Part shown: positions 18,378 to 30,457 of the stretch, piece by piece | How the letters are laid out: every line of letters starts with the position of its first letter | Position numbering within the stretch: the first letter of the stretch is position 1 | Source: Micromonospora sp. WMMD812 | Lineage (GTDB): Bacteria > Actinomycetota > Actinomycetes > Mycobacteriales > Micromonosporaceae | DNA length: 64,000 bases | Reading direction: 5' to 3' | Assembly (NCBI RefSeq): GCF_027497215.1 | Contig: NZ_CP114904.1 | Location: forward strand, 3,742,001-3,806,000 | The notes under the pieces: generated by a model | Told to the model about the DNA's origin: nothing | The model's database searches: none | Seen by the model: only the letters and a program-made list of their open reading frames with translations | Made by a program: the position numbers and the translations under genes

Positions 18378-18456
18378 GACCGCCACTCTCTCATGCCCAA
18401 CCCCCAGCTGTGACGCCCCCCACCCTGCGCACCGTCCACCCCGTACGACCGCCGGC

Positions 18457-18511
18457 GATCATGAAGTTGTTGCCCGCCGCGCCGGCGTGTCGCGACAACA
18501 ACTTCATGATC
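18457..18511. repeat. Intergenic palindrome PAL-2 (GATCATGAAGTTGTTG subfamily)
   Basis: Perfect 16-bp arms 18457-18472 and 18496-18511; arm GATCATGAAGTTGTTG is identical to that of PAL-9. It lies 24 bases downstream of the mfd stop. Confidence 0.9.
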
Positions 18512-18534
18512 ACCGCGTCGTGCGGGGGCGTGGG

Positions 18535-22191
<3,657 letters not shown>

Positions 22192-22347
22192 GTGACATCA
22201 CTTCCAGGGGAGTCGGCACGCGTAGTCGTGACACACGACAGATGCCCCTCGTCCGGCCGGACGGGGGGTGCACGCCCACCAGCCTATCCCCGCCCACCGA
22301 CCTGCCGCCCCCATCCCGCGCCCACCCCGTCCGCCCCTGCCCATCCG

Positions 22348-22455
22348 CAAGATCCACGCAACTTCGCGGAAAGTGCTGCCTGCGGCGTGCGGGAGGCAGC
22401 ATCTTCCATGAAGTTGCCGCCACCTTCAGGCGGGGCCGCGGAATGGTGGATCTTG
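22348..22455. repeat. Large nested palindrome PAL-3 between divergent mfd and cyclase genes
   Basis: The outer stem CAAGATCCAC/GTGGATCTTG (22348-22357, 22446-22455) encloses an interrupted stem made of GCAACTT/AAGTTGC (22358-22364, 22411-22417) and TGCTGCCT/AGGCAGCA (22374-22381, 22394-22401). The arm resembles PAL-10. It lies in a divergent intergenic gap, 34 bases before the cyclase start. Confidence 0.85.
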
Positions 22456-22488
22456 ACCCGGGGCGACGGGTCGTGGTCGGGTGTCCGC

Positions 22489-23403
22489 ATGGGTGAGCAG
22501 TGGCGGGCGCAGTTCGACGCGGAGATCAGCTTCGCCAACGGTGGCGGGCTGCGGACCGAAGGGTTCCGGCTGGACATCCCCGGCCGGGAGATCAGCGACG
22601 ACGACCTCGCCGCGCTCCTGGTCCGGCATCTCGGCCTGCTGATGGTCGCCGAGGTACGGATCACCGACAAGACGGTCATCCAGGAGCCGCACAAGGGTGG
22701 CCGAGGAGTCGCCGCCGCCGAGTCCGGCACCGGCCGCCGGCTCGTCGAGCTGAGTCACGTGATCGGCGACGGGATGACCACCCTGCCCGGCTGGCCGGCG
22801 CCCCGGATCGGCGACTGGCTGACCTTCGCCGCGTCCCGGGCCAACTACGCCCCGGGCACCGAGTTCCGGGTGGCCCGGATCGACATGATCGCCAACACGG
22901 GCACCTACCTGGACACCCCGGCGCACCGCTGGGCCGACGGGGTCGACCTGAGCGGCGTGCCGCTCGACCGGCTCGTGGACCTGCCCGGCGTGGTGGTCCG
23001 CGTGCCGGCCGGCACCCGCGCGGTGGACCGGCTCATGCTGGCCCCGTACGACGTGGCCGGGCGCGCGGTGCTGCTGCACACCGGCTGGGACGCGAACTTC
23101 GGCACCGACCGGTACGGCGCCCCGGAGGCGCCCTATCTCACCGGTGACGCCGCCCGGGCCCTCGCCGACGCGGGCGCGGCGCTGGTCGGCATCGACTCGA
23201 TCAACATCGACGACATGAGCCCGGCGGCCGGCGGGGAGCGCCCCGCGCACAGCACGCTGCTGGCCGCCGGCATCCCCATCGTGGAGCACCTGACCGGCCT
23301 GGACGCGCTGCCCCCGGCCGGCTTCCGGTTCACCGCCGCACCGCCGCGGGTCGCCGGCATGGGCACCTTCCCGGTCCGCGCCTACGCCGTCGTCGAGGAC
23401 TGA
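22489..23403 (+). CDS. Cyclase-family (kynurenine-formamidase-like) hydrolase with an N-terminal extra domain
   Basis: 304 residues. The C-terminal 220 are a cyclase/kynurenine formamidase-like metal hydrolase, starting RLVELSHVIGDGMTTLPGWP, with the metal-site motif IANTGTYLDTPAHRW near residue 145. The canonical HxGTHxDxPxH has H at two positions where this protein has N and Y, a variant seen in part of the family. The first 80 residues (FDAEISFANGGGLRTEGFRL, VRHLGLLMVAEVRI) form a separate small domain that looks like a free-standing actinobacterial protein, so this may be a fusion. Substrate unknown; PAL-3 lies just upstream. Confidence 0.82.
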   Translation: MGEQWRAQFDAEISFANGGGLRTEGFRLDIPGREISDDDLAALLVRHLGLLMVAEVRITDKTVIQEPHKGGRGVAAAESGTGRRLVELSHVIGDGMTTLPGWPAPRIGDWLTFAASRANYAPGTEFRVARIDMIANTGTYLDTPAHRWADGVDLSGVPLDRLVDLPGVVVRVPAGTRAVDRLMLAPYDVAGRAVLLHTGWDANFGTDRYGAPEAPYLTGDAARALADAGAALVGIDSINIDDMSPAAGGERPAHSTLLAAGIPIVEHLTGLDALPPAGFRFTAAPPRVAGMGTFPVRAYAVVED

Positions 23404-23406
23404 CGG

Positions 23407-24447
23407 TCAGTAGCGCACCGAGATCCGGCGCTCGACCGCGTCGACCCGGACCTCGCCGCCGTACGGGACGATCAGCTGCGGGTCGGTGTGGCCGAGGTCA
23501 ACGTCGAAGACCACCACCGGCTCGTCGGCGTACGCGGCGAGCACCCGGGTGACGGCCGCCCGCTGGGCGTCCGCCCAGGCCCGCCGCTCGTCGAGGGTGT
23601 GCGGGCGGTCGAAGTCCCACGCCTTGGCCCGGCCGACCAGCACCGCCGGGAAGCCGGCGAGCAGCCCGCGCTCCCCCATGTTGCGCAGGATCCGGAACAC
23701 CTCGGTGGCGGACGGAAGCTCCTGCGAGGTCTCGACCATCAGCACCGAGCCGGCCAGTTCCGCGGCGGACGGGACCCGGTCCGTCGCCATGAGCCAGTGC
23801 AGGATCTCCAGGTTGCCGCCCCACGTGCGTCCCTGCACCACCGTCGCCGGGCCCTGCCAGCGCCAGCCCTCACCGGGGAGCATCAGCGGTTCGTCGGTGA
23901 GCGTGGCCGGGTCGCGCCAGTCGTTCGGCTGGTCGCCCCACTCGGTCGCCGGCGTCAGGTCGTACCAGCCGGAGGTGAACAGCGCCGCACGCAGCGAGTC
24001 GAAGGTCAGCGGGTGCGGCGCGCCCGGCCGGCCGAGGTGCACCAGCACCGACCCGCCGTGGTAGGCCACGATGCCCAGTCGGTAGAGGTGGTTGAGGACG
24101 TTGGTGTTGTCCGAGTAGCCGAAGTACGGCTTCGGGTTGGCCCGTAGCACCGCGTCGTCCAGGTGCGGGGTGACGGTGATCAGGTCGTCGCCGCCGACCG
24201 TGGCCAGCACCGCGGTGATCGACGGGTCGGCGAAGGCGGCGGTGAGGTCCCGGGCCCGGTCGCGCGGGTCGGCGCCCGCCATCCGGGTGGTCGGGTACTC
24301 CACCGGTTCCAGGCCGGACTCGTCGCGCAGCCGGCGCAGTCCCAGCTCGTACACGTGCGGGAAGGCGGCCGGCAGTCCGGCGGACGGCGAGACCACGGCG
24401 ACCCGGTCGCCCGGGCGCGGCTTGGGCGGGTAGCGCAGCGACACCAT
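23407..24447 (-). CDS. S66 peptidase, LD-carboxypeptidase / MccF-like
   Basis: 346 residues. The N-terminal Rossmann-like part begins GDRVAVVSPSAGLPAAFPHV. The nucleophile serine lies in PYFGYSDNTNVLNHLY near residue 108, preceded by VLATVGGDDLITVTPHLD. The catalytic Glu is probably in TWGGNLEILHWL and the His in VDLGHTDPQLIVPYGG near the end. Family members trim the terminal D-Ala of muropeptide tetrapeptides, or, as MccF, cleave microcin-like aminoacyl nucleotides; the longer linker fits the MccF-type side. The ATG at 24447 lies six bases after TAGCTT, indicating a leaderless message. It is convergent with the cyclase gene. Confidence 0.85.
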   Translation of the reverse strand: MVSLRYPPKPRPGDRVAVVSPSAGLPAAFPHVYELGLRRLRDESGLEPVEYPTTRMAGADPRDRARDLTAAFADPSITAVLATVGGDDLITVTPHLDDAVLRANPKPYFGYSDNTNVLNHLYRLGIVAYHGGSVLVHLGRPGAPHPLTFDSLRAALFTSGWYDLTPATEWGDQPNDWRDPATLTDEPLMLPGEGWRWQGPATVVQGRTWGGNLEILHWLMATDRVPSAAELAGSVLMVETSQELPSATEVFRILRNMGERGLLAGFPAVLVGRAKAWDFDRPHTLDERRAWADAQRAAVTRVLAAYADEPVVVFDVDLGHTDPQLIVPYGGEVRVDAVERRISVRY

Positions 24448-24453
24448 GATCAG

Positions 24454-24459
24454 AAGCTA
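24454..24459 (-). promoter_or_regulatory. Leaderless -10 box of the S66 peptidase gene
   Basis: TAGCTT read leftward, six bases before ATG 24447. Confidence 0.45.
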
Positions 24460-24518
24460 ACCGAGCGGCCAAGCGATTTCCGGGCGGTGAATCACCACGA
24501 ACGCCGCGAAAGCGGTCC

Positions 24519-24524
24519 TAGGCT
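24519..24524 (+). promoter_or_regulatory. -10 box for a leaderless leader ORF and ppc
   Basis: TAGGCT followed by six bases (GGCGGC) and ATG 24531, the same spacing as other leaderless starts in the window. It probably starts the ppc transcript. Confidence 0.45.
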
Positions 24525-24530
24525 GGCGGC

Positions 24531-24812
24531 ATGGTTGCTCCGCGAGCCTGCGTCGGGGTCGCCGCGCCACCGCGTCCCGCGTCCCGGCCGCCGGTGGTGG
24601 AGAACACCCCCGGGACCGCCGGGCCGCCGCGCCCGCCGGTGGCTGAGATCACCCGACCGGTCCGGGGGGCGCGACCAGCGGCGGGACCGGACCGCGCGGG
24701 CCCGGTGGAAGGTGATCTCCTGGGGGCCCTCCTTACATCCCGGTCCGCGCGGATACCATCCAGGGAGTCGGACAGCGCTGTCCTTCGTCTCGACGTAAGG
24801 AGCGCACCGTGA
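24531..24812 (+). CDS. Candidate 93-residue leader ORF overlapping the ppc start
   Basis: A 93-codon frame whose ATG sits exactly at a leaderless position after TAGGCT and whose TGA overlaps the ppc GTG as GTGA. Both ends look like real translation signals. Against it, the product is Pro/Arg/Ala-rich ([20 protein letters not shown]), has no recognisable domain, and may be chance in GC-rich DNA. If translated it would couple ribosomes to ppc, although ppc also has its own AAGGAG. Low confidence. Confidence 0.3.
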   Translation: MVAPRACVGVAAPPRPASRPPVVENTPGTAGPPRPPVAEITRPVRGARPAAGPDRAGPVEGDLLGALLTSRSARIPSRESDSAVLRLDVRSAP

Positions 24813-27595
24813 CCGACCAGCACGACCACGACGGCCCCGACGCCGCGCTGCGGGCCGACATCCGCCGCCTCGGCACCCTGCTCGGCCAGACCCTGGCCCG
24901 CCAGGAGGGCCGCCCACTGCTCGACCTGGTCGAGGAGATCCGCGCGCTGGTCCGCTCCGACGCCCCCACCGCCGCCCAGCGGCTCGCCACGCTCGACGTG
25001 ACCACCGGCACCAAGCTGGCCCGGGCGTTCTCCACCTACTTCCACCTGGCCAACATCACCGAGCAGGTGCACCGGGCCCGCGACCTGCGCCGGCGCCGGG
25101 CGGTGCAGGGCGGCTGGCTGGACCAGGCGGCCAAGATGATCGCCGAGCGCGGGGTGCCGGCCGAGGAGATCGCCTCGGTGGCCCGCCGGCTGGCGGTCCG
25201 GCCGGTCTTCACCGCGCACCCGACCGAGGCGGCCCGCCGGTCGATCCTGTCGAAGCTCCGGGCGATCGCCGACGAGTTGGACACCGAGACGGCGAACGCG
25301 ATCCTCTACGGCGCCAGCGACGAGGGGCCGGCGAACCGGCGGCTGGCCGAACTGCTCGACCTCATGTGGCAGACCGACGAGCTGCGGCTGGACCGGCCGG
25401 ACCCGACCGACGAGGCGCGCAACGCCATCTACTACCTCCGCGACCTGTACGCCGAGGCCGCCCCGCAGGTCCTCGACGACCTCGCCGACACGCTGCGGAC
25501 GCTCGGCGTGGAGACCTCCCCGACGGCCCGGCCGCTGAGCTTCGGCACCTGGATCGGCGGGGACCGGGACGGCAATCCGTTCGTCACGCCGACGGTGACC
25601 CGCGACGTGCTGACGATCCAGCACGAGCACGGCATCGAGGCCACCGAGAAGGCGATGGACCACCTGATCAACGAGGTGTCCGTCTCCCGGCGGCTGCGCG
25701 GGGTCTCGCTGGACCTCTCCGCCAGCCTCGCCGCCGACCTGGACGCGCTGCCCGAGGTGGCGCCCCGGTTCCGCCGGGTCAACGCCGAGGAGCCCTACCG
25801 GCTCAAGGCCCGCTGTGTGAAGGCCAAGCTGGCCAACACCCGGCAGCGGCTGCGCCAGGGCACCGCGCACGTGCCGGGCCGGGACTACCGGGGCTCGGCC
25901 GAGCTGATCGCCGACCTGGAACTGCTGCGCGCCTCGCTGGCCCGCAACTCCGGCCAGCTCACCGCCGTCGGCCGGCTCGCCTCCAGCATCCGCACCGTCT
26001 CGGCGTTCGGCCTGCACCTGGCGACCATGGACGTCCGGGAGCACGCCGAGGCACACCACGCCGTGTTGGCCCAGCTCTACGCGGCCGTCGGCGAGGTGTC
26101 TGACTACCCGGCGCTGACCCGGCTGGAGCGCACCAAGCTGCTCGCCGACGAGCTGACCGGCCGTCGTCCGCTCTCTACCCTGGACACTCCGCTCACCGAG
26201 GCGGCCCGCAAGACGTTCGACGTGTTCGGGACCATCCGGGAGGCGCAGGACCGGTTCGGCACCGAGGTGATCGAGTCGTACATCATCTCGATGACGCTCG
26301 GTGTGGACGACGTGCTCGCCGCCGTGGTGCTGGCCCGGGAGGCCGGGCTGGTGGACGTGCACACCGGCCGGGCCCGGATCGGGTTCGTGCCGCTGCTGGA
26401 GACCCCGGCCGAGCTCAACGCCGGCGGCGAGCTGCTGGACGAGCTGCTCTCGCTGCCCGCGTACCGGGCGCTGGTCGCGGCCCGGGGCGACGTGCAGGAG
26501 GTCATGCTCGGCTACTCCGACTCCAACAAGGAGGCGGGCATCACCACCAGCCAGTGGTCGATCCACCGGGCGCAGCGGGCGCTGCGTGACGTGGCCGCCC
26601 GGCACGGGGTCCACCTGCGGCTCTTCCACGGCCGGGGCGGCACGGTGGGTCGCGGCGGCGGGCCGACGCACGAGGCGATCCTGGCCCAGCCGTACGGCAC
26701 GCTGGACGGCGCGATCAAGGTGACCGAGCAGGGTGAGGTGATCTCCGACAAGTACACCCTGCCGTCGCTGGCCCGGGAGAACCTGGAGCTGACCCTGGCC
26801 GCGGTGCTCCAGGCCACCCTGCTGCACACCGCGCCGCGCCAGCCCGCCGAGCTGCTGGAACGGTGGGACGCCACGATGGACGTGGTGTCCGAGTCCGCGT
26901 ACCGGTCGTACCGCTCGCTGGTGGAGGACCCGGACCTGCCCGCGTACTTCTGGGCGTCCACCCCGACCGAACTGCTCGGCGCGCTCAACATCGGATCCCG
27001 TCCGGCGAAGCGGCCCAACACCGGCGCCGGCCTGGCCGGGCTGCGGGCCATCCCGTGGGTGTTCGGCTGGACGCAGACCCGCCAGATCGTCCCCGGCTGG
27101 TTCGGCGTGGGCTCCGGGCTCGCCGCGGCCCGGGAGGCCGGGCTGGCCGACGTGCTCGCCGAGATGCACCGCAACTGGCACTTCTTCCGGACGTTCCTGT
27201 CCAACGTGGAGATGATGCTGACCAAGACCGACCTGACGATCGCCCGTCGGTACGTCGAGTCGCTGGTGCCGAAGAAGCTCCACCCGATCTTCGAGAAGAT
27301 CGAGCAGGAGTACGAGCTGACCAAGCGCGAGGTCCTCGCCGTGACCGCCTCGCCCGCGCTGCTGGAGAACTCGCCGGTCCTCCAGCGCACCCTCGCGGTG
27401 CGGGACACCTACCTGGAGCCGCTGCACCACCTCCAGGTGGCGCTGCTGCGGCAGTACCGCGACTCGGGCGCCGCGGGCCGGGCGGTCGCCACGGCGCCGG
27501 GCGGCCGTCGCGCCCCGAGCGACGGTACGGCGTTGGAGCGTGCGCTGCTCACCACGGTCAACGGCATCGCCGCCGGAATGCGCAACACCGGCTGA
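24809..27595 (+). CDS. ppc: Phosphoenolpyruvate carboxylase
   Basis: 928 residues, full length. It makes oxaloacetate from PEP and bicarbonate, refilling the TCA cycle. Active-site motifs are present: FTAHPTE (134-140), the signature [20 protein letters not shown] near 567, and the glycine loop [16 protein letters not shown] near 610. The C-terminus ends RNTG, the conserved terminal residues that close on the active site. GTG 24809 follows AAGGAG with normal spacing. The gene is followed by a heptanucleotide repeat and palindrome PAL-4, then a convergent gene. Confidence 0.97.
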   Translation: MTDQHDHDGPDAALRADIRRLGTLLGQTLARQEGRPLLDLVEEIRALVRSDAPTAAQRLATLDVTTGTKLARAFSTYFHLANITEQVHRARDLRRRRAVQGGWLDQAAKMIAERGVPAEEIASVARRLAVRPVFTAHPTEAARRSILSKLRAIADELDTETANAILYGASDEGPANRRLAELLDLMWQTDELRLDRPDPTDEARNAIYYLRDLYAEAAPQVLDDLADTLRTLGVETSPTARPLSFGTWIGGDRDGNPFVTPTVTRDVLTIQHEHGIEATEKAMDHLINEVSVSRRLRGVSLDLSASLAADLDALPEVAPRFRRVNAEEPYRLKARCVKAKLANTRQRLRQGTAHVPGRDYRGSAELIADLELLRASLARNSGQLTAVGRLASSIRTVSAFGLHLATMDVREHAEAHHAVLAQLYAAVGEVSDYPALTRLERTKLLADELTGRRPLSTLDTPLTEAARKTFDVFGTIREAQDRFGTEVIESYIISMTLGVDDVLAAVVLAREAGLVDVHTGRARIGFVPLLETPAELNAGGELLDELLSLPAYRALVAARGDVQEVMLGYSDSNKEAGITTSQWSIHRAQRALRDVAARHGVHLRLFHGRGGTVGRGGGPTHEAILAQPYGTLDGAIKVTEQGEVISDKYTLPSLARENLELTLAAVLQATLLHTAPRQPAELLERWDATMDVVSESAYRSYRSLVEDPDLPAYFWASTPTELLGALNIGSRPAKRPNTGAGLAGLRAIPWVFGWTQTRQIVPGWFGVGSGLAAAREAGLADVLAEMHRNWHFFRTFLSNVEMMLTKTDLTIARRYVESLVPKKLHPIFEKIEQEYELTKREVLAVTASPALLENSPVLQRTLAVRDTYLEPLHHLQVALLRQYRDSGAAGRAVATAPGGRRAPSDGTALERALLTTVNGIAAGMRNTG

Positions 27596-27603
27596 CCTAC
27601 GGG

Positions 27604-27659
27604 CTCGCGGCTCGCGGCTCGCGGCTCGCGGCTCGCGGCTCGCGGCTCGCGGCTCGCGG
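27604..27659. repeat. Heptanucleotide tandem repeat (CTCGCGG x 8)
   Basis: Eight exact head-to-tail copies of CTCGCGG, nine bases after the ppc stop. A perfect 7-bp array is prone to slippage and should vary between strains. Confidence 0.95.
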
Positions 27660-27676
27660 GGGCAGCATGCATGCGA

Positions 27677-27720
27677 GCGTGATGACTCGGAGGCATATTT
27701 ATGCCGCAGAGTCATCACGC
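27677..27720. repeat. Intergenic palindrome PAL-4 between convergent genes
   Basis: Perfect 12-bp arms GCGTGATGACTC (27677-27688) and GAGTCATCACGC (27709-27720), with an inner stem GGCATA-TT-TATGCC (27692-27705). It could also act as a bidirectional terminator for ppc and the gene ending at 27816. The core is unusually AT-rich. From 27721 to 27815 I see nothing else clear. Confidence 0.85.
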
Positions 27721-27815
27721 TTCTCGGTCGAACCCGAGCCAGCCGACGCCACGGCGGTCGCCGCCGGTCCGGTCGCCCGGGCCGGCACGGGCGGATCGTG
27801 CACCCGCCGGTGGAC

Positions 27816-28577
27816 TCAGAAGTCGCCGCCTCCGCCGAAGTCACCGCCGCCGAAGTCGCCGCCGCCCATATCGGCGCCCATGTCGCCGCCGCCCTCGCCA
27901 CCCGCGCCGTCGCCGTGGTCGGCGCCGTCGGAGAAGCCCTCCTGGTAACCGGCCTCGTAGCCGTAGCCCGGGTCGGCGAAGGCCGGCGAGAAGAGCGCGT
28001 CGGCGATCAGCATGCCGCCCAGCACGCCGGCGCCGGCGCCGAGCGCGGTCTTCCACCACGGCGTCGAGTACCAGCCGGCCGGTACCGGACGCCCCTGGTA
28101 GCGCCCACCGGGGTAGTAGTAGGGGGTGTCCCGGCCCGGCTGCGGTCCGGCCTTGAAGGTCTGCCCCTGCACCTCGACCTGCCGCTCGCGGGTCAGCTCG
28201 CCGGTGCCCTCGGCGGCGAGGAGCGGCGGCAGCTCGGGGCCGGGGTCGATGCCGAGCGCGATCCGGGCCGCCCGCGCGTACGCGAGCCCCTCCAGCGCGG
28301 TCTCCCGGGCCAGCCGATACTGCTGCACGCTGCGAGCCTGCTCCAGCTGGCTGCCGGCGGCGTTGTAGCGCTCCCCGGCGTCGACTAGCGCCTGCCGGAC
28401 CGCGGGCGCGTCGCCGTGCAGATTCATCACCTGGCCGCCCAGGCGCTCGTACCAGCGCTGGGCGTCCGCCCGCACGTCGGCCAGGCTGCGGGCCTCCCGC
28501 GCGGCGGACTCGCGCCGCCACCAGACGAAGGCCCCGACCACCAGCCCCACGAGGACGATCACGAGCAGAAGTTCCAT
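27816..28577 (-). CDS. Membrane protein with a Gly/Asp/Phe-rich C-terminal tail
   Basis: 253 residues. An N-terminal helix (MELLLVIVLVGLVVGAFVWW) is followed by a helical region (residues 25-125), then TPYYYPGGRYQGRPVPAGWY, a small hydrophobic segment (ALGAGAGVLGGMLIADALF) and a repetitive acidic tail GGDFGGGDFGGGGDF. The tail resembles those of TPM-phosphatase-like and other envelope proteins, but I cannot name the family. ATG 28577 sits seven bases after TACCTT, a leaderless arrangement; an ATG at 28622 upstream is not supported. Divergent from rmuC. Confidence 0.75.
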   Translation of the reverse strand: MELLLVIVLVGLVVGAFVWWRRESAAREARSLADVRADAQRWYERLGGQVMNLHGDAPAVRQALVDAGERYNAAGSQLEQARSVQQYRLARETALEGLAYARAARIALGIDPGPELPPLLAAEGTGELTRERQVEVQGQTFKAGPQPGRDTPYYYPGGRYQGRPVPAGWYSTPWWKTALGAGAGVLGGMLIADALFSPAFADPGYGYEAGYQEGFSDGADHGDGAGGEGGGDMGADMGGGDFGGGDFGGGGDF

Positions 28578-28584
28578 GGGCACG

Positions 28585-28590
28585 AAGGTA
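28585..28590 (-). promoter_or_regulatory. Leaderless -10 box for the membrane protein gene
   Basis: TACCTT read leftward, seven bases before ATG 28577. Confidence 0.4.
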
Positions 28591-28631
28591 CCCGCACCGG
28601 CGAAGTCGTACGCGTTTGGCAAGCTTCAGTG

Positions 28632-29885
28632 ATGGACTTCCCGACGCTGGCCGTGGTGGTGCTCTGCCTCGGCGCCGGCGGCGCGGTGGGCTGGCTCGCC
28701 GCCCGGTCCCGCTCCGCGGCCGAGATCGCCCGGCTGGACGCCACGTTGCGCGCCACCCGGGAGGGCGAGGGGCGGCTGGAGCAGTCCATGCGGGCGCTCA
28801 GCTACGAGGCGACCGCCCAGTCCCAGGAGGCGGTGGCCCGCGCCGTCGCTCCGCTGCACGACACTCTCCGCCGCTACGAGCAGCGGGTGGCCGAGCTGGA
28901 GCACGACCGGGTCGACGCCTACGCCGAGCTACGCGAGCAGGTCCGCTCGATGAGCGCGGTCTCCGGCGAGCTGCGCACCGAGACCAAGCAGCTCGTGGCG
29001 GCGCTGCGCGCACCGCAGGTCCGGGGCCGCTGGGGTGAGCACCAGCTGCGCCGCATCGTCGAGGCGGCCGGCATGCTGGAGCACTGCGACTTCGCCGAGC
29101 AGGTCACCTCGGCGACCGACCACCAGGTGGTCCGCCCAGACCTGGTGGTCCGGCTGCACGGCGGCCGGTCGGTGGTGGTCGACGCCAAGGCGCCCTTCGA
29201 CGCCTACCTCACGGCGATGGAGGCGCGCGACGAGCGCGGCCGGGACAGCCACCTCGACGCGCACGCCCGGCACCTGCGGGCCCATGTCGACGGGCTGGCC
29301 GCCAAGTCCTACTGGGCCGCGTTCGACAGCACACCGGAGTTCGTGGTGCTGTTCGTGCCGGCCGACCCGTTCCTCGACGTGGCCCTCCAGCGCGATCCGA
29401 CGCTGCTGGAGCACGCGTTCGCCCGCAACGTGGTGCTGGCCACCCCGGCGACGCTGGTCGCGCTGCTGCGCACCGTGGCCTACTCGTGGCGGCAGGAAGC
29501 GCTGGCGCGCAACGCGGCCGCGGTGCACTCGCTGGCCCGCGAGTTGCACGGCCGGCTCGCCACGCTCGGCGACCACGTCGGCAAGCTCGGCTCCGCGCTG
29601 GGCAGCGCGGTCACCGCGTACAACCGGGCGGTCGGCTCGCTGGAGGCCCGGGTGCTGGTCAGCGCCCGAAAGCTCGCCGAGCTGGGCGTCTCCGACCAGG
29701 AGCTGGCCGCGCCGCCGCAGGTCGAGCTGGCACCGCGGCAGCCGCAGGCGCCCGAGCTGGTCGACACGGCCGACGGCGAGCTGGCGCGTCGGCCGCCGGA
29801 GTTGCTCGACACGCCCGACGGCGAGCTGGCGCGTCGGCCGCCGGAGTTGGTCGACGCGCCCGACGGCGAGCTGCCGGCCCGTTGA
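28632..29885 (+). CDS. rmuC: DNA recombination protein RmuC
   Basis: 417 residues. A short N-terminal membrane helix (TLAVVVLCLGAGGAVGWLAA) is followed by a coiled coil (residues 35-115) and the RmuC nuclease-like domain: RGRWGEHQLRRIVEAAGM near 138, VVDAKAPFDAYLTAMEARD near 187 and VVLFVPADPFLDVAL near 245. RmuC limits DNA rearrangement at inverted repeats in E. coli, a suggestive partner in a palindrome-rich region. The last 44 residues are three 15-residue repeats (ELVDTADGELARRPP type), an odd acidic tail coded by a 45-bp tandem repeat. ATG 28632 starts the membrane helix. Confidence 0.9.
   Translation: MDFPTLAVVVLCLGAGGAVGWLAARSRSAAEIARLDATLRATREGEGRLEQSMRALSYEATAQSQEAVARAVAPLHDTLRRYEQRVAELEHDRVDAYAELREQVRSMSAVSGELRTETKQLVAALRAPQVRGRWGEHQLRRIVEAAGMLEHCDFAEQVTSATDHQVVRPDLVVRLHGGRSVVVDAKAPFDAYLTAMEARDERGRDSHLDAHARHLRAHVDGLAAKSYWAAFDSTPEFVVLFVPADPFLDVALQRDPTLLEHAFARNVVLATPATLVALLRTVAYSWRQEALARNAAAVHSLARELHGRLATLGDHVGKLGSALGSAVTAYNRAVGSLEARVLVSARKLAELGVSDQELAAPPQVELAPRQPQAPELVDTADGELARRPPELLDTPDGELARRPPELVDAPDGELPAR
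29754..29885 (+). repeat. 45-bp in-frame tandem repeat in the rmuC 3' end
   Basis: Three units (29754-29798, 29799-29843, 29844-29885) encode 15-residue repeats of the type EL-hydrophobic-DTPDGELARRPP; the last is shortened by the stop. The copies are close to identical at DNA level, suggesting recent amplification. Confidence 0.9.
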
Positions 29886-29981
29886 TCCGCACGGCCGCCC
29901 GGGCCGGGAGCGACCACACGCCCGCCCGGGCCAGGAGCGACCGCGCGACCGCCCAGACCAGCGGCCGCCGGGCCGCCGGCG

Positions 29982-30413
29982 TCAGGAGCGCCGCGCGCTC
30001 TCCACCACGAACGGTGTGCCCTGCTGGCAGGTGGTCATCATGTCGGGAACCACCCGCCCGCTGACGGTGACCCGCGCGCCCACGGCCAGCACGTCCCGGG
30101 GCCCGCCGATCAGCAGGTAGCCGTCGAGCAGCAGGCAGCCCGGCTCGACGCCGGAGGTGACGATGCCGGTCAGCGACCGGCCGCCCGCCGGCGGCGACGG
30201 GGTGGGGGTGCCCGCGCCGGTCGGCGAGCCGGAGGGCCCGACGGTCGGGCCGCTCGGCGGTGTGGACGGTGTGGGGCTCGAGGGCTGCTCGGTCACCGGC
30301 GATGCTCCCGTTGTCAGGGTGGGGGTGGGCGTGCTGGTGCCGTCCTGGCTGCCGCAAGCGCTCAGTGCCGCGCCGGCGACCAGCGCGGCGACGGCGAACC
30401 GAAGGGTCCTCAT
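29982..30413 (-). CDS. Small lipoprotein with Pro/Thr-rich linker
   Basis: 143 residues. The signal MRTLRFAVAALVAGAALSAC ends in a lipobox; the Cys is residue 20. A 60-residue Pro/Thr/Ser/Gly linker follows, then a compact C-terminal domain (LTGIVTSGVEPGCLLLDGYLLIGGPRD and VTVSGRVVPDMMTTCQQG), which looks like a small beta barrel with a possible disulfide. ATG 30413 is chosen as the start of the signal peptide; upstream frame extension to 30782 lies antisense to ispH and is not coding. Function unknown. Same direction as, and downstream of, ispH. Confidence 0.78.
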   Translation of the reverse strand: MRTLRFAVAALVAGAALSACGSQDGTSTPTPTLTTGASPVTEQPSSPTPSTPPSGPTVGPSGSPTGAGTPTPSPPAGGRSLTGIVTSGVEPGCLLLDGYLLIGGPRDVLAVGARVTVSGRVVPDMMTTCQQGTPFVVESARRS

Positions 30414-30457
30414 ACCCGTATCGGACGCGCCAGGACGCCCCACCGTTCCCGACGGGC

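Noticed and set aside
24518..27901. A 1127-codon minus-strand frame
   Set aside because: Mirror frame of ppc with Arg/Gly/His-rich composition and no motif.
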